DNA from: Devosia pacifica
GTDB taxonomy: Bacteria > Pseudomonadota > Alphaproteobacteria > Rhizobiales > Devosiaceae
Length of the DNA stretch: 33,109 bases
Direction of reading: 5' to 3'
NCBI RefSeq assembly: GCF_014652635.1
Contig: NZ_BMZE01000001.1
Location: 1,354,987 to 1,388,095 of the forward strand
Part shown: positions 1-6,093 of the stretch, piece after piece
Numbering within the stretch: the stretch's first letter is position 1
Layout of the letters: each line of letters starts with the position of its first letter
Translations under genes and position numbers: made by a program
The notes under the pieces: model-generated
What the model was told of the DNA's origin: nothing
Seen by the model: the letters and a program-made list of their open reading frames with translations, nothing else
Databases searched by the model: none

Positions 1-282
1 CACTGGTCTGCCTGTTTTTTTCTGGATCACCATCGATCGCGAGCGGATGGCCGGTCCAGCTACGAGTGTGCCGATCTTGATTTTCACCAAATCGCAGCCT
101 CGAAGCTTGCTGTCGATCGCAAGATCGAAAAGTGCTCGGTCTCTCATCCTTCCTTCTCGGTCGAGGAAGAAGCGGATCGACCAGATTTGTCTGATCTTCA
201 ATGCGCGCTTGGCGCCAACGTGCCTGCCGGCATTCCAGGCAGGTCGTCCTGCAGCAGCAGGGTCATATTGCGATATACCCAT
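1..282 (-). CDS. Tyrosine site-specific recombinase, N-terminal part (runs off left edge)
   Basis: Reading leftward from an ATG at 282, the frame stays open to the window edge and gives 94 residues. It starts MGISQYDPAAAGRP and includes RALFDLAIDSKLRGCDLVKIKIG, a stretch I recognise from a widespread small integrase/recombinase family; the arginine in SKLRGCDLV would be the first catalytic Arg of the tyrosine-recombinase fold. A good ribosome binding site (AAGGAG, about 6 nt before the ATG) supports the start. The C-terminal catalytic residues (second Arg, His, Tyr) lie outside the window, so it cannot be said whether the gene is intact. It is the first of three tyrosine recombinases in 4.2 kb, which fits an integration hotspot. 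Plus-strand frames across it are antisense shadows. Confidence 0.8.
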   Translation of the reverse strand, partial: MGISQYDPAAAGRPAWNAGRHVGAKRALKIRQIWSIRFFLDREGRMRDRALFDLAIDSKLRGCDLVKIKIGTLVAGPAIRSRSMVIQKKTGRPV

Positions 283-726
283 TACATTTCTCCTTCGGCC
301 GAAGCGGCCACGGAGAGAACGAATACCGGTCTGCGCCAATGCCTTAGTTAGGCACATTGTTGGATCGGCACCTAAAGGTCTCCGCGTTTCCGAGAGCAGA
401 CTGTCCGTTTCCCACTCCCGTACTCGACGTTGGCGCACCGCGAGCGGACCGGCAGCTCTCGGAACCCGAAATCGCAGGCTGAACGGCCGAAATGGGGCGC
501 GCACCAAGTCCAGTGCCGTGATCTCATAACTCAACTGCTCGTAGCCGCCATTCTCTTTAATATTTGCGTGGCCAGCACGTCTCAAATGTTGCATGGAGCG
601 GTAGCCAACACGATTGACGTTTTACCACCCACATGGTCCAGTGGCCAAGCTGGCCACCTTATAACATCAATGTTTTCAGTGACTTAAGTGAGACCTTTAG
701 TTTTGCTGCGAATCCAGCTTGCGCAG
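283..726. other. Gene-free stretch between two recombinase genes
   Basis: About 440 bases with no frame showing a recognisable domain, a credible ribosome binding site or alphaproteobacterial codon use. The stretch from about 540 to 690 is more AT-rich than its surroundings. I see no transposase remnant, RNA gene or clear inverted repeat. The promoter of the leftward recombinase must lie at its left end, but I could not pick a convincing -35/-10 pair. Confidence 0.5.
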
Positions 727-2425
727 CTATAACGGTACTGCCTCAAGCTGCCTGTAGTCTGCCTTGAGCTTTGCCTCGATCAAAATCTCTGCAATAGCCT
801 CTTCCACCGCATTTGATCTCGAAAGAACCAATTTGGTTTCTTCTGGCGTGATGTGAATAGCCCCGTAGCGCTCTGAAATATTGCTCGGAGCGTGACCCAA
901 GAGCCGTATACGTACGCGCTGCGGAATTCCGGCTTCGTCGTACCAAGTTGCTCTTGTGTGGCGGCCGCCGTAAAGCGTAAGCGCCTCTCTCGTGAAATTA
1001 AACTTCACCTTGATATACTGCCAGGATTTCGAAAACTGGTGCCCCCACATTTCGCGGCCGGACTTCTTGTTAATGTAGACTTTCCACTCCGGAAATAAGC
1101 GCGCCTCTTCCTTTGCAACGAGCGCAGTTTTTCGCTCTAGCAGACCGAGGTCGAGCAGCAGCCTCGGAATCGGCACCAGTCGTCGGCCAGCCTTCGATTT
1201 CACGCTCGTAGCCGCCACAGCAGCCGATGCGTTTCGAAAATCAAAGTACCAGTCGCCCTCAATCTCAACGACCTGCTCAGTGCGCAGTTTGCCGATTTCG
1301 GAGGGGCGCATGCCAGTGAAAAAGATCAGCAGGTACGCCCAATACAGTTCGTTTTGAGCAAGAAATTTGCCTGGCTCCAATGATGGGCAGCACTCTTACA
1401 GCCGGTGAATAGCGGCAGGCTGAAAAGCTTAGAATTTCCTCTGGGCGCCATGCATCGCGCTCCTGCTCCTCCCGGTTTTCCTTGCCGGTGAGCCGGAAAA
1501 CATATTCTGGGCCGGAGTAGATGCCCTTGTCGCGTGCCCATCCGAAAAAAGCCTGCAAGCCGCGATGCCACCCATTTCTCAGGCGTGTCTTGGAAATGGC
1601 CTTAAGGCCGTCCCAGCCATTTTCCTCCGCGTAGCGCCAGCGCGCGTAAAGGGAGACCTGGTGTTCCTTCGGCACTCCATGGGGATGCGGGACGCGCGGT
1701 AGCGCGTTTTCAATGCGCAAAAAGTCAGCGGCAACGGTTTTCCCGATCGGCTTGTCGCCCAAGAAATCGATGAGAAATTGCACAACAATGCCTATGTCCT
1801 CTTCCGCTCGGCCGTCCCCATCTGCAAGACGCCTCTGTTCAAGAAAAGCCTGCCGAACCTTCGACAGTTTGGACTCGCCGCTTAGCTCCGGTTCTAGCCC
1901 GGATACCGCATGCGTTTCCCTTGGTTCTGACGCGGCGTACAATTCAATAGGTGCCAATGAAGCGGCCATCGCCGACTCCACTTCTTGCGGATAGGAAAGT
2001 CGGCGCGCGTCCTGCGCCTCCTCAAGCATCACGTTGCCGTTGATGAAGCCCAACCACGCAGGCCAGAACCCCGCTGGATCAACGGTTAAAGGGTGGCCGC
2101 GAAGGCGCGCTTCACTGATGAGACGGCTGACAAGGGTTTCAAGCGTCCGGCGCTCGACCAAAGCGTCACCGCCAATCCTCATACTATGACGCTGCATGTC
2201 GCTCATCAGGGCCCGCGCCCTCGACGAAATATCCGGTAAGACCTCGAACTGTTCTACCAAACGCATCACCTTCAGCATTCGCATCACCGCGACGCGGTAA
2301 TCGCTTGTTCGCAACGCTATGCGGCAATGCGTGCCGAGCCCTGGTAGGCTCGATAGCTCAGCCGCGAATCGTCTCTGAAAATAGTATCGCCCGTCTCTTC
2401 GAGTGATGTAAGCGGCACGCGCCAT
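727..2425 (-). pseudogene. Tyrosine recombinase/integrase broken by two frameshifts
   Basis: The gene starts at an ATG at 2425 (MARAAYITRRDGRYYFQRRF, the N-terminal motif of DUF6538-type phage integrases) and should give about 560 residues. The frame is broken twice: near 1430-1433 the homologous reading moves from WRPEEI to LFSLPLFTGCKSAAHHW, and near 1377-1383 it moves again to EPGKFLAQNELYWAYLL. Both changes go in the same direction, as if one base were missing at each site. The C-terminal part keeps Arg in GMRPSEIG, a Lys in the SKAGRR hairpin, Arg in GGRHTRATW, GH in LLGHAP and the Tyr in SERYG, so the catalytic core was recently functional. It points away from the tRNA fragment at 2540-2589, the usual place for an integrase next to its attachment site. 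Two nearby sequencing errors would look the same. Confidence 0.82.
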
Positions 2426-2450
2426 GGGAAGAAACCCCGTCGCTCGATCA

Positions 2451-2468
2451 TGTCACATTGCTGTGACA
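2451..2468. promoter_or_regulatory. Inverted repeat upstream of the broken integrase
   Basis: A perfect 7-bp inverted repeat, TGTCACA and TGTGACA with a 4-nt spacer, lies 26 bases upstream of the broken integrase start. Size and position fit an operator for a dimeric repressor or an integrase/excisionase arm site. No run of T follows, so a terminator is less likely. Confidence 0.35.
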
Positions 2469-2539
2469 CGTATCCGGCGAACAGCCTACCAGTTCGCAGC
2501 GGTCTAGGATTTCTAGGCGTTTCCAGCGGCCAACTATAT

Positions 2540-2589
2540 TGGTAGCGGAGGAGGGACTTGAACCCCCGACACGCGGATTATGATTCCGC
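2540..2589 (-). tRNA. 3' fragment of a tRNA with CAT anticodon (attachment-site remnant)
   Basis: On the minus strand this 50-bp stretch reads as an anticodon stem-loop (GCGGA, loop ATCATAA, TCCGC), a short variable loop, a T-arm (GGGGG, TTCAAGT, CCCTC), the 3' acceptor strand CTCCGCT, an A discriminator and CCA. The anticodon is CAT, so the source gene is elongator tRNA-Met or the lysidine-modified tRNA-Ile2. The 5' half (acceptor strand, D-arm) is absent: the sequence before the anticodon stem is unrelated. It cannot make a tRNA. A 3' tRNA fragment beside tyrosine integrase genes is the usual trace of integration into a tRNA gene. The matching full tRNA would be expected at the far end of the element; I did not find it here. 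Confidence 0.75.
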
Positions 2590-2607
2590 ATGTCAAAGCC
2601 CTTTTTT

Positions 2608-2774
2608 ATGGATTGATATTCCATATTACGCCCCCCAAAGGAAGCTAAAAGCCTTTAGGTTCCTTTTACTTACACAGCAAAATAGGGATTCCCGCTTGCG
2701 CTGTCGATGATAGGCATGATTTTGTCATCCCCGTCCCAATCCCGTCCCAGCCGAAGCCGCTAATATCAATCCAT
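2608..2774. repeat. 13-bp perfect inverted repeat flanking the integrase upstream region
   Basis: The 13-mer ATGGATTGATATT at 2608-2620 recurs as its exact reverse complement at 2762-2774. The second copy covers the first two bases of the integrase start codon. The pair brackets about 140 bp between the tRNA-derived core and the integrase, where arm-type integrase or excisionase sites are expected. Binding at the inner copy would also let the integrase repress its own gene. Confidence 0.4.
2637..2666. terminator. Stem-loop between tRNA fragment and integrase
   Basis: AAAGGAA at 2637-2643 pairs with TTCCTTT at 2660-2666; after a one-base mismatch, CTAAA pairs with TTTAG around an AGCC loop. 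The 12 pairs are followed by a short T stretch on the plus strand. It could be a weak terminator shielding the integrase from upstream transcription, or a protein-binding site in the attachment region. The stem is AT-rich, so I rate termination as uncertain. Confidence 0.35.
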
Positions 2775-4203
2775 GCCAAGCGTCGAAATCACCCAGAAAA
2801 CCGTCACAAAGGCCAAGGCCGATGCCAAGCCCGGCAACCCCCGCTATGAGATCACGGACACTCGGGCTCGGGGCCTGCGCCTGCGCGTGGGGCCGCAAGG
2901 TGTGGTGTGGCAGTATCGGTATGAGCGCAACGGCAAAACCCACCGAGTCCTTCTCGGCGGCGTCGATGAATGGACCATTGCTGAAGCAAGGCAGATCGCT
3001 GGCGATGCGGCGGCGAAGCTGCGGGCACAATATGGGCTGACGGACGACTGGCTGCATCATCAGCGCATCAAGCATAGGAAGGTGACCTATAGCCGACCAG
3101 GAAAAATTGACGATGACCGGAAGCTGTTGAAGTGGTCGCTGGAGACCGCCATCAAAGAATATCTCACCGAGGTCCAGCGGACTTTGAAGCCGAAAACGCA
3201 TGACGACTACAAGCGCATGCTCGGCACCCCGGAGCTGCAGCCCTTCATGAAACGGTCGGTCGCTACCATCACCAGGCAAGACCTGGCCGGCGTTGTCGCT
3301 GCCGTACACAAACGTGGGGTCGAACGGCATGCCGAGCACCTAGCGTCAGTCTTGCGGCCGTTGTGGAGCTACCTGGAGCGCGACGATCTGATCAGGAAGA
3401 CCGGCGTTCAGGTCGGTGAAATGAAGACCCTTGCGGCGCCACGACGATCGCGGATCGGGACACTGGAAAAGCGAAAGCCGAAGTATACGCCGGCTATGCT
3501 AGAGGTCGGTCGTATCCTCGCCATCGCGCGATCGGGTGCGTTCAATCCCGTCACCACCGCGGCCCTCGAGCTATTGGTCTTCACGTGCCAGCGGATCACG
3601 CCCATTGCCGACGCGACATGTGACGAATTCCATGCGCTCCCGGGTACCGACGAGGGTCTTTGGGCGATGCCGACCTTGCACCGGAAGACAGCCCTGCGGC
3701 GTGGGGATCTGTCGGACCACGTCATCCCCCTGCCCGCGCCGGCTTGGCGCGCAATCAAGGGTCAGCTGCAGGGCGACAGCGATTATGCTTTTCCAGCTGC
3801 CAGACCACGCCGAAAAGGACAGGAAGCCAGTGCGATGGCATCGTCGAACCTTTCCCACGCGCTGCGCTACATGCCCGGTGTGACCGCGACACCTCACGAC
3901 CTGCGGCGTGCCTTCAGCACGCATGGGCAAAGGCACTTCAAATGGGGCCTGGATGGGACGAAGCTGATCCTTGATCATAACGAAGGCGTTGCCTCGGGGG
4001 ACGTGACAGCCGAGTCCTATGACCTTGATCAGTCGCTCGATGAGAAGCAGCCGATCATGCGGTCGTGGTGCGGGTGGGTCGAGGAGTGGGCGGCAGCAGC
4101 GATCGCCCAGGACAAAAGGCTGTCGGATGGGGAATGGCTGGCTGATCAGGTAAAAGCCTCGCGTGACGCGGACAAAAAGAAAGCCGCCAAGAAGGCGGCT
4201 TAA
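2773..4203 (+). CDS. P4-family tyrosine integrase
   Basis: A 476-residue integrase, a little longer than typical P4-family members (about 400). The N-terminus (EITDTRARGLRLRV, WQYRYERNGKTHRVLLGG) is the DUF4102-type arm-binding domain. The central SAM-like core-binding domain covers about residues 120-230. The catalytic domain has Arg274 (CQRITPI), a Lys in LHRKTAL, His375 and Arg378 (TPHDLRRAF), His402 (LDHNEG) and Tyr416 (ESYDLD), so the catalytic set is complete. The Lys/Ala-rich C-terminal tail is unusual but probably harmless. This family usually recombines into the 3' ends of tRNA genes, which matches the tRNA fragment 180 bp upstream. It is the likely integrase of the phage-like element to its right. 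The start coincides with one arm of a 13-bp inverted repeat, hinting at autoregulation. Confidence 0.93.
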   Translation: MPSVEITQKTVTKAKADAKPGNPRYEITDTRARGLRLRVGPQGVVWQYRYERNGKTHRVLLGGVDEWTIAEARQIAGDAAAKLRAQYGLTDDWLHHQRIKHRKVTYSRPGKIDDDRKLLKWSLETAIKEYLTEVQRTLKPKTHDDYKRMLGTPELQPFMKRSVATITRQDLAGVVAAVHKRGVERHAEHLASVLRPLWSYLERDDLIRKTGVQVGEMKTLAAPRRSRIGTLEKRKPKYTPAMLEVGRILAIARSGAFNPVTTAALELLVFTCQRITPIADATCDEFHALPGTDEGLWAMPTLHRKTALRRGDLSDHVIPLPAPAWRAIKGQLQGDSDYAFPAARPRRKGQEASAMASSNLSHALRYMPGVTATPHDLRRAFSTHGQRHFKWGLDGTKLILDHNEGVASGDVTAESYDLDQSLDEKQPIMRSWCGWVEEWAAAAIAQDKRLSDGEWLADQVKASRDADKKKAAKKAA

Positions 4204-4227
4204 GTAGGAAGGGTTTGCGGCTCGGTT

Positions 4228-4623
4228 CTATGCGGCCACCGGCGCACGCAAGGCGTGCATCCGCATATGAATTCGCGACAGTCGCCGATATAACCTGTCG
4301 ATCTCTTTATCGATCACCTGCATCGCCCCATTGATTTGGCGACGTTCTTGGGTGCGCATTTCGTAGCGCGCGAACAGCTTGTCCTGCCGCTCAAAGAGAT
4401 CGTCCACTTCACCGGCCATCGCCTCGGCACCCTTGGCGATCTCCAGGATACGGTGAGAGATCTTATTCATGCGCTTGTGCCAGCCGTCGAGCAGAACGGA
4501 TTTTTCGTCCCACCGTGCTTCCAGAGCGTCATACTGGCGATCCAGAGCCGATCGCTGATCATCGAGTCGGTCTCTCTCCTGCCGCAGCTGATCAAGAGTC
4601 ATATTTTTGAGTGCATTTTTCAT
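4228..4623 (-). CDS. Coiled-coil protein, last gene of the putative anti-CRISPR operon
   Basis: A 131-residue, highly charged protein rich in Arg, Glu, Gln and Leu. Nearly the whole chain (about residues 8-125) shows heptad-like spacing and is predicted by eye to be helical coiled coil; no enzymatic motif or membrane segment is visible. The start is supported by an AAGGAG site and by a 4-base ATGA overlap with the upstream HTH gene, so translation is probably coupled. It is the last of four genes reading leftward from the palindromic promoter at 5905-5933. I do not recognise a family; a structural or inhibitor role is possible. Confidence 0.7.
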   Translation of the reverse strand: MKNALKNMTLDQLRQERDRLDDQRSALDRQYDALEARWDEKSVLLDGWHKRMNKISHRILEIAKGAEAMAGEVDDLFERQDKLFARYEMRTQERRQINGAMQVIDKEIDRLYRRLSRIHMRMHALRAPVAA

Positions 4624-4925
4624 TTGTTTTTCTCCTTCGCCTTTTTGCTGGCGACCATTTCGTCATAGATGTCGGGCGTTTCCGCACTGCCGTCGGTCGG
4701 CGTCGATGGCGGTAGCTTTGATGCCCAGCCGTCGGGCACCCCATGCATTTCGAACATGCGCAGAAGCCGGCCGAGCCACGGGGGGATCGGGCGCGATCCG
4801 GACTCGTACTTTCGGATCGTTACGCTGATCGTGTTGTCTTGCCCTTGATATCCGAACGCCCGGCCCAGCTCGACTGTAGAAAGCCCGAGCTGATGGCGAA
4901 TGCGCTTCATCTCTGAGCCGATCAT
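4620..4925 (-). CDS. XRE-type HTH regulator, Aca-like by position
   Basis: A 101-residue protein with one helix-turn-helix domain at about residues 3-60: MKRIRHQLGLSTVELGRAFG, then TIRKYESGSRPIPPWLGRLLRMFE. The turn WESG/YESG and the following PxPxxLxRLL helix are typical of small Cro/XRE regulators, including several anti-CRISPR-associated (Aca) repressors. The Lys/Glu-rich tail (about residues 85-101) is probably disordered. It is the third gene of a four-gene operon whose first gene resembles AcrIF11. Its start overlaps the upstream stop by 4 bases. By analogy with acr-aca operons it would bind the palindromic promoter at 5905-5933 and repress the operon; this is inferred from position, not from sequence identity to a named Aca. 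Confidence 0.82.
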   Translation of the reverse strand: MIGSEMKRIRHQLGLSTVELGRAFGYQGQDNTISVTIRKYESGSRPIPPWLGRLLRMFEMHGVPDGWASKLPPSTPTDGSAETPDIYDEMVASKKAKEKNK

Positions 4926-5251
4926 GCTGCCGCCCCTCCCGCTTTGCGTATTTTGTAGATCATGGGGCTATTGACGTATTCGCGTCCGAGCGCCTCGAAT
5001 TCGAATCCGGCTCTTTCCATGCGCTGCCGCAGGTTCCACTCTTTGCCATCGACATCCCATCGGCGCTCCATAATCGCTCTGCGCTGGCGATCGCCCCATG
5101 CAATTTCGAGAGCTGCCTTTTCTGTCTCGTAGCTGTCGAAGACGATTGTCGTGTGGCCTTTACCGTAGATTGTCTTGTTCGGCGGGACTGACTCGCCGGG
5201 CATGTGGATCTCGGGATCGATCAAGCCATGCATCGTGCGATGATTATTCAT
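4922..5251 (-). CDS. Uncharacterised 109-aa protein in putative anti-CRISPR operon
   Basis: A 109-residue soluble protein between the ADP-ribosyltransferase-like gene and the HTH gene. It overlaps the former by 8 bases (ATGAATAA) and the latter by 4, a tight arrangement that shows one transcript and coupled translation. The middle (about residues 40-80) is rich in Glu, Arg and Trp and looks helical. I see no known domain, signal peptide or membrane segment. In acr operons, small unrecognised genes between a known Acr and the Aca regulator are often further inhibitors, so this is a candidate anti-CRISPR or anti-defence protein. That is association only. Confidence 0.72.
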   Translation of the reverse strand: MNNHRTMHGLIDPEIHMPGESVPPNKTIYGKGHTTIVFDSYETEKAALEIAWGDRQRRAIMERRWDVDGKEWNLRQRMERAGFEFEALGREYVNSPMIYKIRKAGGAAA

Positions 5252-5828
5252 CGTCGGTGCACTCGATCAGCAGATCGTCCTTGCCCTCGAGCCATATCGC
5301 TGTCGAGTTCCCCATCTCGTCTTGAAGCTCGACGCCGTCGAAGCCGAGGGCGCGGGCCGCTTGGCAACCAAGCATCTGCAACTGCCATGCCGCTTCAGGT
5401 GACCAATCGACATCGAACGTGTCAGAGCGATATTGGATCTCAGTGAGATATGACATGCGATCTTCGAATTCATCCTCATCGATTTTGAAGATGTCGATGA
5501 TCAGTTCTTCATGATCTTCGATAGAAATTGACTGATCGATCAGACCCTTGGCGGTAGCATCGGACACTGTGTAGCCTGTCTCACGCTTGACGATCTTTTT
5601 TGCGCGCTGAATCAATTTGTCGATGGCTTCAGCCTGCTCGTCGGTGAAATCGTCGCTATCGTCGAAGATCGTGGACACATCGATGATGTCGAATTGATCA
5701 GTATCTTCGAGCTTGAAAACCATGCTGCCGCGGGTCTGCTGATGATAGCCCGTGAAGAAGACAAATCTGTCAAATAGCATGTGGTTGCCGACTTCAGGTT
5801 TCTCGCTGCACGAATGATAAAGGGTCAT
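5244..5828 (-). CDS. Acidic ADP-ribosyltransferase-like protein, similar to anti-CRISPR AcrIF11
   Basis: A 194-residue, strongly acidic protein. I use the ATG at 5828 (GGAG site 6 nt upstream) rather than the ATG at 5933, because the latter would lie on the promoter. The N-terminus MTLYHS resembles the MELFHGS opening of AcrIF11 as I recall it. The C-terminal stretch AWQLQMLGCQAARALGFDGV followed by ELQDEMGNSTAIW (about 147-179) aligns with the AcrIF11 segment around VEMEDEHGTTW. Asp170 falls on the position I recall as the catalytic Asp115 of AcrIF11, which ADP-ribosylates Cas8f of type I-F CRISPR-Cas. The middle (about 40-130) is an extra Asp/Glu-rich part, making it longer than the 132-residue AcrIF11. 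It may be a diverged AcrIF11-family inhibitor or another phage ADP-ribosyltransferase with a different target. Confidence 0.6.
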   Translation of the reverse strand: MTLYHSCSEKPEVGNHMLFDRFVFFTGYHQQTRGSMVFKLEDTDQFDIIDVSTIFDDSDDFTDEQAEAIDKLIQRAKKIVKRETGYTVSDATAKGLIDQSISIEDHEELIIDIFKIDEDEFEDRMSYLTEIQYRSDTFDVDWSPEAAWQLQMLGCQAARALGFDGVELQDEMGNSTAIWLEGKDDLLIECTDDE

Positions 5829-5872
5829 GTCAGTCTCCAAAATGGCGATGCTCGATGCATCTTGCTTGCACA

Positions 5873-5898
5873 ATCGAGGCACCGTCTGTGCACTCGAT
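5873..5898. promoter_or_regulatory. Second inverted repeat, at the predicted transcription start of the operon
   Basis: ATCGAGGCAC at 5873-5882 pairs with GTGC-A-CTCGAT at 5888-5898: ten pairs, a 5-nt loop and one bulged A. It sits at and just downstream of the expected start of the leftward transcript, so it could be a second operator or a hairpin at the 5' end of the mRNA. Its half-site differs from the TATGCAT palindrome in the -35/-10 spacer. Confidence 0.45.
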
Positions 5899-5904
5899 AC
5901 AGTT

Positions 5905-5933
5905 AACATAATGTATGCATATGCATACGTCAA
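5905..5933 (-). promoter_or_regulatory. Promoter with palindromic operator of the putative anti-CRISPR operon
   Basis: On the minus strand TTGACG (5933-5928) and TATGTT (5910-5905) are separated by exactly 17 bp, close to the sigma-70 consensus. The spacer holds a 16-bp perfect palindrome, GTATGCATATGCATAC (5913-5928), which extends to 18 of 20 paired bases. A dimer bound there would block RNA polymerase directly, the layout described for Aca-repressed anti-CRISPR promoters. The leader to the start at 5828 is about 70 nt. The site also lies in the region divergent from the ATPase gene at 6094 and could affect both directions. Confidence 0.75.
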
Positions 5934-6093
5934 GCGGGCGTTAACGATTTTTGTCGGAGCGGACTTGCCATCTCAAAACGGATCCGGCATCTGGGCGCCA
6001 TGTGACGGCATCGAGCGCAAGCTCTGCCGGCGCACCCTGGGCTCAACCCGTCAGAAGGCGGAGTGCCACAGGGCTATGTGAAGCTACCCATCA

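Noticed and set aside
47..529. Plus-strand 160-aa gene at the left edge
   Set aside because: It is antisense to the N-terminus of a recognisable recombinase with a good ribosome binding site and shows no domain.
2540..2589. A functional tRNA-Met or the 3' end of a tmRNA
   Set aside because: The acceptor 5' strand and D-arm are missing, so it is not functional; the complete anticodon stem-loop with CAT excludes tmRNA.
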